64,000 nt of DNA, from assembly GCF_026626665.1 (NCBI RefSeq), contig NZ_JAPNKE010000002.1, positions 7,975,168-8,039,167 of the forward strand, read 5' to 3'. The stretch comes from Nannocystis pusilla. GTDB lineage: Bacteria > Myxococcota_A > Polyangia > Nannocystales > Nannocystaceae. Made by a program: the position numbers and the translations under genes. Below are positions 9,692 to 19,655 of the stretch, one piece after another; position 1 is the first letter of the stretch, and each line of letters opens with the position of its first letter. The notes under the pieces were generated by a model. The model searched no databases, was not told the origin of the DNA, and was given only the letters and a program-made list of their open reading frames with translations.

Positions 9692-10699
9692 ATGCTCCGC
9701 GGTCTCGTTCACCGTCTCGTCCCCCTCGGCTTCGCCTCCACACTGGCCCTGTCGGCCATCGCCGCGTGTGACGGCGCCGGCTCGGCCCCTCCGACCATCG
9801 AGGTCACGAGCGAGCAGCTCAAGCCCGGCGGCGTGTACATCACCTACGTCCTCGGCTGCGACAAGGGCTGCGACCAGCTCAGCCGCGGCGACCTGGTGCT
9901 CGAGCTGAACGGCCAGAAGGTGACCTCGGCCAAGGACCTGCGGGTCAGCCAGATCGCCACGGGCCAGCCGGTCAAGCTCAAGGTGCAGAAGAAGGGCGGC
10001 CAGGTCGTCGACGTCGAGATCGTCGCCAACCCGAGCGACAAGCTCCCGCCGATCAAGGAGGCCCCGCCGTTCTGGTCGGTCGGCGCCGCCGACCTCGACA
10101 AGGCGCCCCAGTGGGCCCGCCGCAACCTGTTCGGCCACGCCAGCCTCATGATCATGCTGATGAACATGGACGGCGGCTCCACCGACGGCCGCCAGATGGC
10201 CGGCAAGAAGCGCCTGATCCTGTTCTGGGACTGGGCGACCCGCGAGGAGCAGGCCCAGGCCGCCAACATGCTGCGCGTGCTGCAGATGGCCCGCGACGAC
10301 CTGCAGAACTCCGGCGTGGACATCATGTTCACGCACATCACCTTCCCGTCGAACAACCTCGGCGACGGCACCCCGCGCGTGCGGCCGATGAACGACTCCG
10401 GCCTGCGCGACTGGGAGAAGACCAACGGCCTGCCCGACAAGGGCCCGCTGCCGACCTACCGCTTCCCCAACGCGACCGAGTACCAGGCCTCGCGCGAGCT
10501 CGGCCTCGAGGGCGCGACGACCTACCAGCAGTACCTCCGCCAGGCCCCGGCCATCGTGCTGCTCGACGAGGACGGCATCATCCGCTGGCACTCCGAGGGC
10601 ATCCAGGCCCCGCCCGCCGGCGACGAGCTGGCCGGCAAGGGCAAGGACGACCAGTGGACGATCATCCAGGCGATCGAGTTCGCCAAGAAGAGCCTCTGA
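9692..10699 (+). CDS. lipoprotein with PDZ and thioredoxin-like domains
   Basis: 335 residues. Signal peptide with lipobox AIAAC (Cys near 26). Residues about 40-110 form a PDZ-like module (RGDLVLELNGQKVTSAKDL). The rest, about 130-335, has a thioredoxin-fold pattern: KKRLILFWDWATREEQAQ, then PTYRFPNATEYQASRELGL, then APAIVLLDEDGIIRWHSEG, as in AhpC/TlpA-like proteins, but no CxxC is present, so a redox role is doubtful. A CDKGC pair lies in the PDZ part. Probably periplasmic and anchored to a membrane. Transcription ends at the strong terminator directly downstream. Confidence 0.65.
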   Translation: MLRGLVHRLVPLGFASTLALSAIAACDGAGSAPPTIEVTSEQLKPGGVYITYVLGCDKGCDQLSRGDLVLELNGQKVTSAKDLRVSQIATGQPVKLKVQKKGGQVVDVEIVANPSDKLPPIKEAPPFWSVGAADLDKAPQWARRNLFGHASLMIMLMNMDGGSTDGRQMAGKKRLILFWDWATREEQAQAANMLRVLQMARDDLQNSGVDIMFTHITFPSNNLGDGTPRVRPMNDSGLRDWEKTNGLPDKGPLPTYRFPNATEYQASRELGLEGATTYQQYLRQAPAIVLLDEDGIIRWHSEGIQAPPAGDELAGKGKDDQWTIIQAIEFAKKSL

Positions 10700-10721
10700 G
10701 CCACTGACTGGCTCTTGAGCC

Positions 10722-10761
10722 ATGGCCCTTCGGACCTGTCCGAAGGGCCATTTGTGTTTTT
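10722..10761 (+). terminator. rho-independent terminator
   Basis: Perfect inverted repeat ATGGCCCTTCGGAC / GTCCGAAGGGCCAT (10722-10735 and 10738-10751) followed by TTTGTGTTTTT. It lies 22 bases after the lipoprotein stop. Its loop end, GGAC-CT-GTCC, resembles the dispersed palindromic element, hinting that the element family can work as an RNA hairpin. Confidence 0.88.
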
Positions 10762-10818
10762 AGAGCTCGTCTCGGCCGAGCCTCGGCGGTCCACGACGGC
10801 TCGGCCCACCGCTGGCCC

Positions 10819-12068
10819 TCACCTGCTCGCTAGCGCGCGGCGGAGCTCGGCCAGCTCGGCCAGCTGTCGGCTCGTCAGCGCGCGCGTCTGCAGGCGCAGC
10901 AGCACCCCGCGCGGCGCCCGGAGCTGCAGGTCCTGCAACAGGGCAGGCCGCCGGCGCATCGGCCCGCTCGTCAGCGCCTCGATCACCTCGGCGCGACCGC
11001 GAATTTTCCCATGCAGATAGCGCACCCCGTCCTCGAAGCGCGGGCGCTGGCGCAGCCACCACTGCATCGTCGGCAGCGGATCGGGCCGCGGCAGGTCGTG
11101 CTCGGGAGTGTGCTCGAGCGCCTCGTCCTCGACGGTCACGGTCAGGCCCGCGTCGTCGAGATCGATGCCCGTCAGCACCTGCATCATCTCGCCGATCAGC
11201 GGCCCGCACGCCGCGTCGTCGAGCCACTCGAGGCACGCGTCGACCAGCTCCGGCGCGCCCACGTGGCCGAGCGCGTAGATGGCGGCAGCCCGCCGCGACG
11301 CATCACTGAGCGCCGCCTGCACCGCCGCACGATCGCCGGCCGCGTCGCGCAGCGCCAAAGCACCAGCGCCGATCCGCCGCCGGGCTCCTCGGCTCGCGCG
11401 CGCACGCGGGTCCACGTCGGCGCCGGCGCCAGCACCAGACCGGCCGCGATCGCGGCGTCGACCACCAGCGGCTCCTCGTCGCCGAGCGCGGCCTGGATCG
11501 CCCGCACCGAGCCCTCGCCCTCGCCGGGCAGCGCCCGCAGGCCCAGGCTGCGCACTGTCGGGTCGTCGCTGGCGAGCAGCACCGACAGCGCCTCGCCCAG
11601 CGGCTCGTGGCGGAACACCAGCGCCTCGGCGCACGATGCCACCAGCGCCTCGTCGACGTCGGCCAGCCCTGCCCGCAGCCGCGCCAGCAGCCCGGGGTGA
11701 TCGACGCACGCGAACGCGCGCACCAGCGCCGGCCGCTGCTCGGGCAAATCCTGCAACACCGCGAACAAGGTCCCCAGCGCCGAATCACCGGCCCCGAGCA
11801 GCAGCGCCGCCGCGGCCGCGCTGACCCGCGCCGATTCATCGGACTCGAGCGCCGGTACCAACAATCGCTCGGCCGCCGCCGCCCCGCCGATCACCAGACC
11901 GTCGAGGTGCGCCAGCAGCCGCGATTCGACCCCGGCCGCGACCTCCTCGAGCGTATAATTGGGGGCGACCAGGCTCTGCTCCCACGATTCCCACAGGAAC
12001 TCGGCCTCGTCCAGGTGCTCCTCGAGCACGTCCCACAGCGGCTCGTCGTCGCCCTCGCGCGTCGTCAT
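10819..12068 (-). CDS. HEAT-repeat protein of TIGR02270 type, T6SS-associated (one frameshift)
   Basis: About 415 residues once a frameshift near 11360 is repaired (CTTTGG read where CTTTTGG restores the frame). The N-terminus, LWDVLEEHLDEAEFLWESWEQSLVAPNYTLEE, is the signature of the TIGR02270 family found next to VgrG genes in myxobacteria and Pseudomonas. The middle is a run of alpha-helical HEAT-like repeats rich in Ala/Leu (LLVPALESDESARVSAAAA, YALGHVGAPELVDACLEWL). The C-terminus has PTMQWWLRQRPRFEDG. Its ATG overlaps the stop of the DUF6484-like gene (ATGA), so it is the last gene of the vgrG operon. Probably an adaptor or chaperone for spike loading; this is inference from context. 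Confidence 0.8.
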
Positions 12069-12538
12069 CAGTTGATCTGCACCGAACCGCCCTTGATGCG
12101 ATTCGTGCCCTTCGCGCGGGTCTCGACGTAGGCGCCGCGGATCACCAGCTTGCCGTCCTTCTTGAGCGAGATGCTGGCCTCGCCGCAGCGCAGCTCGACC
12201 TCCTCCGTGCCGGTGAGGACCACGCGCTTGCCGTCGACGCGGGCCTCGCGGGCCGAGCCCGGCGCCTGCACCAGGCCGACGATCAGCGGGCGTGACGGGT
12301 CGCCGCCCTCGAACATCAGCGCGGCCGGCTGCCGTGTCTTCACCGCGTTCGCCAATCCGCGCTCGTCGAGCTCGACCAAAAACCGCGCCGGCACCGGCCC
12401 GGCCGGATTGCCGGGGAAGTCGACCAGCGGCGGCTCGGCGGCGGTGAGCCAGCCGAGGATCACCGCAGGCAACGCCGGCGCCGGGGTCGGCGGGACGATC
12501 GGGACGACGCGGGACGATGCGGGGCGGCGCGCGGCCAT
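12068..12538 (-). CDS. DUF6484-like T6SS accessory protein
   Basis: 156 residues from ATG 12538, which has GAGGAG six bases upstream; an upstream in-frame Met at 12616 has no such site. The centre (AVILGWLTAAEPPLVDFPGN, PARFLVELD, AALMFEGGDPSRPLIVGLVQ) matches the DUF6484 family regularly encoded beside VgrG. The C-terminus repeats short beta-strands (EVELRCGEASISLKKDGKLVIRG) very like the end of the neighbouring VgrG (VVLKKNGDITIQAK). It may extend or cap the VgrG needle. Sits between vgrG and the HEAT gene. Confidence 0.75.
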   Translation of the reverse strand: MAARRPASSRVVPIVPPTPAPALPAVILGWLTAAEPPLVDFPGNPAGPVPARFLVELDERGLANAVKTRQPAALMFEGGDPSRPLIVGLVQAPGSAREARVDGKRVVLTGTEEVELRCGEASISLKKDGKLVIRGAYVETRAKGTNRIKGGSVQIN

Positions 12539-12652
12539 GACTTGCTCCTCGGTGGCGGACAGCTCAGGCGTGAGAGAGACGGGAGTGGGAAAAGGCCGGG
12601 GATGGCCGTGGAACACGCCACGCGGGCCCGTGGAACACGAGCGCGCGGCGGC

Positions 12653-14875
12653 TCAGTTGAGCTTGATCTTCGAGCCCTTGACGGTGACCTCGCCGGTGGC
12701 CTTGATGCTGAGCTTCTTGGCCTGGATCGTGATGTCGCCGTTCTTCTTGAGCACGACCGTGGCGTTGCCGCACTGGATCGACAGCTGATCGGCGGCGACG
12801 ACCGCGGCCTTCTTGCCGGCCGCGAGGTTGAGGTTCTCGCCGGCGGTGACGTTGACGTGCTTGCCGGCCTGCAGCGCGATGTTCTTGCCGGCGCTCTCGG
12901 TGATGTTGTCGGCCGCGCTGACGCTCTTGGCCCCGCCGACGCTCTCGGAGCTGCTGCCGCCGACGCTGACCGCGCGGGCCAGGCCCACCGTCTCGGACTT
13001 GGCGAGGCCGACGTTCTCCGTCATCGCTCCGCCGACGGTCACCGCATAGGCGGCGCCGACGGCCAGGGTGCTGGCGATGCCGACGGTCTCGGCCTTGTTG
13101 GCGCCGATCGACTCGGTCTGGTCGGCCGCGACGGTGAAGGTCGCGCTGGCGCCGACGGTCTCGGTGAGGTTCGAGCCGACGCCGATCGACATGTTGGCGC
13201 CGATCCGCTCGACGTGCATCTTGCCGACCGTGATCTTGCGATCGTTGCCGACCTCGATCGTCTCGTCGTGACCGACGGACACGCCGCTGTCGTGACCGAC
13301 CGAGCGCGCCTCGTCGTTGCCGACCGACTGCGTCTTGTCGTGCTCGATGACGATGTTCCAGTCCTTCTGGCCGTGGAGGAAGATCTCCTCGCTGCCCTTC
13401 GCGTCCTCGAAGCGCAGCTCGTTGGAGCCGCCGCCGCCGGGGCTTGATTCGGACTTGATCGTGCTCTTCGTCTTCTGGTCGGGCAGCGGATACGGCGGCG
13501 TATTGACGCCGGTGTAGATCCGCCCGGTGATGATCGGCCGGTCCGGGTCGCCCTCGATGAAGTCGACGATCACCTCGTGGCCGATCCGCGGCAGGAACAT
13601 CGCGCCGAAGCCGTTGCCCGCCCACATCTGGCTGACGCGCACCCAGCACGAGCTGCCGTCGTCGTACGCGCTGCGGCGGTCCCAGTGGAACTGCACCTTC
13701 ACGCGGCCGTGCTCGTCGACGTGGATCTCCTCGCTCCCGGGGCCGACCACCGTCGCGGTCTGCACCCCGTGCACCGTCGGCTTGACCGTCCGCCGCGGCG
13801 CGCGATACGGCAGCTCGGCCGCGGTGCAATCGAAGCGGTTGGTGTACGAGAATTCGCCGGTCGCGCCCTCGTCGAGCACCTGCGGCTGCTCGCCGCGGTG
13901 GGCCACGCGGATCAGGCGATACTCGCCCTCGAGATGAGGATGCGACTCGTCGGCCACGTTGAAGAAATAGCCGGGCGCGAGGCGCGGGCTGTCGCTCTCG
14001 CCGCTGCCCGAGCGGCGGGTCGCCTGGACCGCCTCGAGGCGCATGCGGGCCTGCTTGCCGGCCGTCTCCGGGCCGCCGCGGCCGCCGACCTGGAAGCCGC
14101 CGGGGTAGTCGTAGAGCTCGCGCGCGTCGCCCTGCCCCTCCTCGGCCTCGACCTCCTCGGCGGGGGTGTGCAGGTTGCGGTCGCGCAGCGAGACCCGCTG
14201 CGGGCGGATGCTCTCGCCGAGGGTGAATCGCAGCAGTCGCTCGCGCTCGCGGGTCGCGTTGAACCCGAGCGCCGGATCCTCGGCGATCGGCGCCCCGCCG
14301 TCGGCCTGGTCGGTGATCACGAGGACGTGCTTGTCCTCGTGGTGCTCGAAGAAATAATAGATGCCGTCGGCTTCCATCAGCCGACTGATGAAGTCGAGGT
14401 CGGTCTCACGGTATTGTACGCAGTAGTCGCGCGGGGCGTACGTCCCGTGCAGCTGCGTCCGCACCCCGGCGCGCGGGATGCCGGCCGTCTCCAGCACCTT
14501 GGCGACGATCTCGGGCGTCGATTGGCCCTGGAAGATCCGGCTGCCCGCGCGCTGCTGGAGCGTCCAGATCTCCGGCACCAGCGTGACCTCGTGGAGGGTG
14601 TAGCTCGACGATTCGCCGATGTAACGCGCGTCGCACACCAGGCCGTGGATGTACCGCGGCGCCTCGCGGCCCTGGATCGTCAGCACCGCGGCGTGGCCGA
14701 CCAGGTCGTCGAGCGGGACCGTCACCGAGGCCAGCTCGAAGCGGAACCCGAACAGCGAGGAGACGGCCTCCTCGCCGCTGAAGCGGACCACCCGCAGCTC
14801 CTCGCCGCAGCCGTCCACGGTGAATGTGAACATCGATCGATTGCCCAGCAGGGCGCTGCTGCCACTTTCCGTCAT
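12653..14875 (-). CDS. vgrG: type VI secretion spike protein VgrG (TssI)
   Basis: 740 residues. The N-terminal half is the gp27-like base (FGFRFELASVTVPLDDLVG, YIHGLVCDARYIG, YCVQYRETDLDFISRLME, IYYFFEHHEDKHVLVI); residues about 390-490 are the gp5 OB-fold (VHVDEHGRVKVQFHWDR, WAGNGFGAMFLPRIGHEV, GDPDRPIITGRIY). From about 500 to 740 runs a regular series of short VG/SVG repeats (SVGHDETIEVGNDRKITVG and so on), a triple-stranded beta-prism needle. There is no extra effector domain. Only spike-associated genes are here; no tube, sheath or baseplate genes lie in the window, so this is an orphan vgrG island. Divergent from the pseudokinase gene. Confidence 0.93.
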   Translation of the reverse strand: MTESGSSALLGNRSMFTFTVDGCGEELRVVRFSGEEAVSSLFGFRFELASVTVPLDDLVGHAAVLTIQGREAPRYIHGLVCDARYIGESSSYTLHEVTLVPEIWTLQQRAGSRIFQGQSTPEIVAKVLETAGIPRAGVRTQLHGTYAPRDYCVQYRETDLDFISRLMEADGIYYFFEHHEDKHVLVITDQADGGAPIAEDPALGFNATRERERLLRFTLGESIRPQRVSLRDRNLHTPAEEVEAEEGQGDARELYDYPGGFQVGGRGGPETAGKQARMRLEAVQATRRSGSGESDSPRLAPGYFFNVADESHPHLEGEYRLIRVAHRGEQPQVLDEGATGEFSYTNRFDCTAAELPYRAPRRTVKPTVHGVQTATVVGPGSEEIHVDEHGRVKVQFHWDRRSAYDDGSSCWVRVSQMWAGNGFGAMFLPRIGHEVIVDFIEGDPDRPIITGRIYTGVNTPPYPLPDQKTKSTIKSESSPGGGGSNELRFEDAKGSEEIFLHGQKDWNIVIEHDKTQSVGNDEARSVGHDSGVSVGHDETIEVGNDRKITVGKMHVERIGANMSIGVGSNLTETVGASATFTVAADQTESIGANKAETVGIASTLAVGAAYAVTVGGAMTENVGLAKSETVGLARAVSVGGSSSESVGGAKSVSAADNITESAGKNIALQAGKHVNVTAGENLNLAAGKKAAVVAADQLSIQCGNATVVLKKNGDITIQAKKLSIKATGEVTVKGSKIKLN

Positions 14876-14987
14876 GAGCGCTCGAACGAGTCCGAAAAGC
14901 TACTACATGCGATCGGCCCCGACAAGGCTCGGCGGCCCTGAGACAAAAACGCCCCATTACGGCTGCGACGCTCGCGCGACTTCGGTC

Positions 14988-17309
14988 ATGTCATATGCGG
15001 TTGATCGCCCGCGGAGATCCGTGGATGCTCGGCCGGTCGTGACGGACGCCAGCGAGGCGAGAGCCAAGGTCGGAGACGTGCTCGGCGAGCGCTGGGAGCT
15101 GCGCGGGCCCGCCGGCGGCGGCAGCCTCGGCCAGGTGTTCCTCGCCTGGGACCGAGAACGCCGTCAGACCTGCGCGCTCAAACTGTTCGACCCCGCCGCG
15201 GTCTCGTCGGAGGCGTTCCGTCGCTACGGCGAGGCCCTCCGCAGCGCCGCGGCGGTGAGTCACCCCGCGGTCGTGCTGCCCCAGACGCCTGTCGTCGCCG
15301 GCGGACCGCGCTTCGCCGTCGGCGAGTGGGTGGCGGGCGCCGACCTCGACACGTTGCGGGCCAGCGGCGGCCCGCTGCAATGGTCGCGGGCCGCGGAGGT
15401 CGTGAGCACCTGCGCGGACGCGCTCGCGGCCGTCCACGAGGCCACAGGCCTCGCGCACCGCGCGCTCAAACCCGGCAACGTGCGGATCACCGAGAGCTCG
15501 CAGGTGCGGCTCCTGGACCTCGGAATCGCCGAGATCGCCGTCTCGCCGGTGGCCCCGCGCCCCGGCGGCGCGTTCGTCGATTACCGCGCGCCGGAGCAGA
15601 TCGAAGGCCAGGCCGGCGACGCCCGCTCCGACGTGTTCACGCTCGCGGTGCTGCTATTCGAGGCGACCACCGGGGTCCATCCATTCACCGCCCCCTCCGC
15701 GTTCAAGGCGGCTCACAAGGCGCTGCAATCGACGCCCGACCTGTCGACCGCCGGGCTGCCGGCCCAGGCCCGGCCGCTGCTGACGCGGGCGCTGGCGCGG
15801 CGGCCGGAGGAGCGCCACGCCAACGCCCGCGAGTTCCTGCGCGCATTGACCCTGGTCCGCCAATCGGTCGGCGGCATGGCCCCGCGGGCGAACGCCGGCG
15901 ACAATGCGGCCACCGCGGAACCGGCGGACGAGCCGGCACCCGTCGCCGACCCGACCACGCACATTGCGGATCCCGGTGGCCCGGCCGAAGCCGCCTGCTG
16001 CCGCGCCCGAGCCGCCCGCCCGCGGGCCGAACCGAGACGCCGCATTCGTGGCACCGGTCGCGCCGGCCACCGCCGATTCGCCGCCCGCCGCGGACGAACC
16101 GGAGCTGCTCGGCTCCGGCGCCGACCGACCGATCCCGGCGCAGCCGCCGAAGGCGAGCAAGCCGGCCCGCGAATCACTGCAGCAGCTCGACACCGGCCGG
16201 ATCGTCACGCCCGAACCGAGCACCGAGCGAGACGCTCGCCGTCCCGCGAGCCCCGAGCCGACCATGGAGCTGCGCGAGCCCGCGCGGGTGTCCCGAAGGT
16301 CAGGTGCGGACGAACGCGACCCCCGACAGGCCGCGCCGAAGGCCGCCAGGACGCGGCCCGCGCCCAACACCGTGCCTGCGCCGCAGGACCTGCCCGCCGA
16401 GTGGACCACCACCGAGCGCGACTTCCAGCGCCCGTCCCCCCGCGCGAGGCGACCGTCGCGTTGCCGCTTTCCGGTGAGCTGTCCGAGAAGCCAGGTCGCC
16501 GGACCCAGGCGACCCATAAGACAGGTCGTCCGCCAGCCGAGTCGACCGTCGCCCTGCCGCTGTCCGGCGACATGTCCTCGCGGCCAGGCACGACGATCGC
16601 CGAGCGCCGGCGCCCTTCGGACAAGACCCGGCTACAGGCCGAGTCTGACGATCCGTCCCGACAGCCAGCGCTCCCCGCCGACTGGACCACCACCGCGCGC
16701 GACGGCCGGCGCCCCACGGCCCCCGAGACGACCATGGCCCTGGCTCACGACGACGGGCTGTCCGAAAGGTCAGGTCTTCCCGCCGCCTGGACCACCACCG
16801 AGCGCGACGGTCGCCGACCCGCCGAGTCGACCATGGCCCTCCCCGATCCGGGCGCGCACGAGGACGCGGCGACGACCGCGATGCCGACATTGCGGCCGCG
16901 CTCGAAACAACCTGTCCCCGAGGACACATCCGAAGATCCCGACGGAGAGGAGCGGACCCGGGCGCTGCCGCGAATGATGGGCCGAGCGCCGACCGAGATG
17001 CGCCCCGAGTCGACGGTCGTCCTCGACCAGGGCGGCGCGCGACCGGCCGAGTCGACCCTCGCGCTACATGACCCGAAGGACATCCAGCCTCGCACCACGC
17101 CCCGGGACGAGTCGACCCGGGTGGTGTCGAACTCCGGCGACCAGGCCCGCGCGATGCGAACGCAACGCCCGGCCGGCGCCGCGACGCCGGCCCCCGCCAC
17201 CCCGCCGCCCGCCGACAAGCCGTGGCTGTCGCCGCGCGGGCTCATGTTCTTCAACATCGGCCTCGGCGTGTTGATCATCACCGCGCTCGTCGTGCTGCTG
17301 ACCCGCTGA
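14988..17309 (+). CDS. membrane-anchored pseudokinase next to vgrG (two frameshifts)
   Basis: About 770 residues, divergent from vgrG. The N-terminal 290 residues are Hanks-kinase-like (GERWELRGPAGGGSLGQVFLAW, CALKLF, DYRAPEQIEG), but the catalytic loop reads AHRALKPGNV: the HRD aspartate is Ala (codon 15462-15464), and DFG is DLG. It is probably catalytically dead. A long low-complexity region follows with repeats of a WTTTERDGRRP and ESTMALP type, then a C-terminal transmembrane helix (FFNIGLGVLIITALVVLL). The frame breaks near 15985 and returns near 16437 in a six-C run; both segments are needed. Start could also be GTG 15039. By position it is comparable to the PpkA kinases that control T6SS. 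Confidence 0.75.
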   Translation: MSYAVDRPRRSVDARPVVTDASEARAKVGDVLGERWELRGPAGGGSLGQVFLAWDRERRQTCALKLFDPAAVSSEAFRRYGEALRSAAAVSHPAVVLPQTPVVAGGPRFAVGEWVAGADLDTLRASGGPLQWSRAAEVVSTCADALAAVHEATGLAHRALKPGNVRITESSQVRLLDLGIAEIAVSPVAPRPGGAFVDYRAPEQIEGQAGDARSDVFTLAVLLFEATTGVHPFTAPSAFKAAHKALQSTPDLSTAGLPAQARPLLTRALARRPEERHANAREFLRALTLVRQSVGGMAPRANAGDNAATAEPADEPAPVADPTTHIADPGGPAEAACCRARAARPRAEPRRRIRGTGRAGHRRFAARRGRTGAARLRRRPTDPGAAAEGEQAGPRITAAARHRPDRHARTEHRARRSPSREPRADHGAARARAGVPKVRCGRTRPPTGRAEGRQDAARAQHRACAAGPARRVDHHRARLPAPVPPREATVALPLSGELSEKPGRRTQATHKTGRPPAESTVALPLSGDMSSRPGTTIAERRRPSDKTRLQAESDDPSRQPALPADWTTTARDGRRPTAPETTMALAHDDGLSERSGLPAAWTTTERDGRRPAESTMALPDPGAHEDAATTAMPTLRPRSKQPVPEDTSEDPDGEERTRALPRMMGRAPTEMRPESTVVLDQGGARPAESTLALHDPKDIQPRTTPRDESTRVVSNSGDQARAMRTQRPAGAATPAPATPPPADKPWLSPRGLMFFNIGLGVLIITALVVLLTR
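16380..17120 (+). repeat. degenerate in-gene repeats of the pseudokinase linker
   Basis: The segment encodes recurring units: P-A-x-W-TTTxRDGRRP followed by a (S/T)T(V/M)ALP box. WTTT boxes occur near 16400, 16682 and 16788; (S/T)T(V/M/L)AL boxes near 16449, 16542, 16730, 16829 and 17053. Several units also carry a diverged palindrome (for example CTGTCCGAAAGGTCAGG near 16757). Confidence 0.6.
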
Positions 17310-17460
17310 TCTCGCAGCGCTCGCCGTCGAGATGCCCCTCGGATAGCGCTGCGCGTCTCTCCGCGCGGGCTCCTCCGCTTCAACCTCGTCACGCTCGCCG
17401 TTCTGACGATCCATCCGCACATCGCCGTTCGCTGCGAATCCCGGCCCGCAGCGAGTCGCG

Positions 17461-19493
17461 TCAATCCGTGCCCCAGAAGGACACGCGCTGCGACGGCGGG
17501 AGATAGAGGCGGTCCCCCGGCCGCACGTCGAACGCGGTGTACCAGGCGTCGAGGTTGCGCACGGTCCACGAGCGCTCGCGGGCGGGAGCGTGAGCGTCGG
17601 ACAGCAGCTGGGCCCGCAGCGCGTGATCGCGGTACTTCGTCCGCCACGCGCGCCCAGCCGAGGAAGAACCGCTGCTCGGGCGTGAAGTTTCTTAAAAGTG
17701 TCGCGGGCGCCGGCGCGCGAGCGACGATAGGCCGCCAGCGCCAATCCCAGACCGGCCAGGTCGGCGATGTTCTCCCCCACCGTGAGCGAGCCCTGGACGC
17801 GCTGACCCGGGAGCGGCTCGTAATCGTCGTACTGGGCCACGAGCGCCGCCTCGCGGCCGTGGAAGCCGCGCTCGTCTTCGGCAGTCCACCAGTCGCCGAG
17901 CCGCCCGTCGGCGTCGTACTTGCGGCCCTGGTCGTCGAACAGGTGGCTGAGCTCGTGGCCGATGGTGGCGCCGATGCCGGCGTAGTTGAGTGCCGGGTCA
18001 GCGGATGGATCGAACAGCGGCGGCTGCAATACGGCCGCCGGAAGGATGATCTCGTTGACGCTCGCGCTGGCGTAGGCGTTGGGGACCGTGACGGGCGCCA
18101 GCCATTCGGCGGGATCCGTCGGGGCGCCCAGGCGCGCGACCATCCGCTCGAACTGGAACGCGCTGGCGCGCGCGAGGTTGCCGACCAGATCGTCGCGCAC
18201 GATCTCGAGGCCTGCGTAATCGATCCATTTTGAGGGATATCCGAGCTGGATCCGGGTCCGCGCCAGCTTCGCCCGCGCCCGCTCGCGGGTCTGCGGCGTC
18301 ATCCAGGCCGCGCGGGCCAGGCGGTCGTCGAGGGCCGCGATCAGGTCGGCGACGAGCTCACGCGCCTGCGCCTCCGCCTCGGGCGGAAAGTGACGGGCGA
18401 CGTAGGCCTGGCCGACCAGGTCGCGCAGCACCGCGCCGACCAGGGACACGCCGCGGCGCCAGCGAGGCAGCGGCTCGGGCGTCCCGGCGAGCGCCCGGCC
18501 GTAGAAGGCGAATCGCGCGTTTTCAAAGGGCGGCGAGAGGTACCGCGAATAGCTGGTGAGCACGCGCAGCCGCGCGTAATCCTGCAACACGGGCAGCGGA
18601 GTATGGCGATAGACCTGAGCCTCGCCGGCCAGGGCGCTCGGCTGGGCGACGACGAGGCTCGACGGCTCCGCGAACCCCATCGCCGCCAGGGCGCGTCGCC
18701 AGGGAAAGCCCGGCGCGAGCCGCTCGAGCTCCGCCGGTGTGCTTCTATTGTAGGTGCGCACCGCGTCGCGTGAATCGCTGACGGACCAGTGGGCCCGGGC
18801 CAGCGCGGTCTCGAAAGCGAGCACCGCGGCCGCACGCTCGGCGGCGTCGGCCTCGCCCGCGAGCGTCAGCATTTTTTCCATGTATTCACAATAGTCGGAG
18901 CGAATCGCATTCATCGTCGAATCGGTGTGCTCATAGAATCCGCGATTGGGCAGACCGAGCCCGGCCTGGCGCAGGACCAACATGTGTCGTCCGGGTTCGC
19001 GGTCGTCCGTCTCGACGCTGACACCGAACAGCCCGCCGACGTCGAAGCGGGCCAGCCGCGCGGTCTCGACGGCCAGCGCGTCGTGGTCCGCCGCCGACCC
19101 GATCGCCCGCAACCACGGCGCGACCGGGGTGATGCCGCGCCGCGCCACCGTCGCCTCGTCGACGAAGCTCGCGTAGAGGTCGCCGAGCTTCGACCCGGGC
19201 GTGCGCGCTGCCTCCTCGACGATCGCCCGCACGCGCTCGGACGCGTCGTCCTGCATCTGCTGCGTGGTGCCGAACGAGGGCCGATCCGCGGGGATCGGCG
19301 TGCGCGCCTCCCAGGCGCCGTTGGCGTAGCGGTAGAAGTCGTCGCCCGGCGCCACGCTCGGGTCCATGCCGTCGAGGTCGAGGCGCCCGCCGACCTCGAG
19401 CGGCGGCTGCGTCGGCGCCCCTGCAGGACAGGCGGCGGCCAGGAGGGTCAGACTGACGGTGAAGCGGCGAAATCGTGGGTTCATGGCGTGCAT
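17461..19493 (-). CDS. M13-family zinc endopeptidase lipoprotein (two frameshifts)
   Basis: Neprilysin/PepO-type metallopeptidase of about 675 residues. Signal peptide with lipobox LLAAAC, then MDPSVAPGDDFYRYANGAW, the family N-terminal motif. Zinc site IGHELSHLFDDQG (HExxH) and the third ligand in VGENIADLAGL are intact; NAYASASVNEIILPAA is the substrate-binding NAxY-type motif. Near 17690 and 17652 the frame shifts twice; the true C-terminus reads TPEQRFFLGWAR, then YRDHALRAQLLSDAHAP, and ends RVSFWGTD at 17461, as the family requires. Likely exported and involved in degrading small peptides. Converges with the pseudokinase gene. Confidence 0.87.
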
Positions 19494-19655
19494 CCTCGAG
19501 CCCCGGCGCGCAGCCGGCGCTCGCAGCCATGACGGACCCCGCCTGCTCCGCGGATGACGAGCGGCCCATGATTTGTCGCCCGCGAAAAATCGACCGCGAG
19601 CTCATCCAGGACGCCGCGGCTTTCGTCACTCTCGAGGAGACGGACGAGGAACGAC

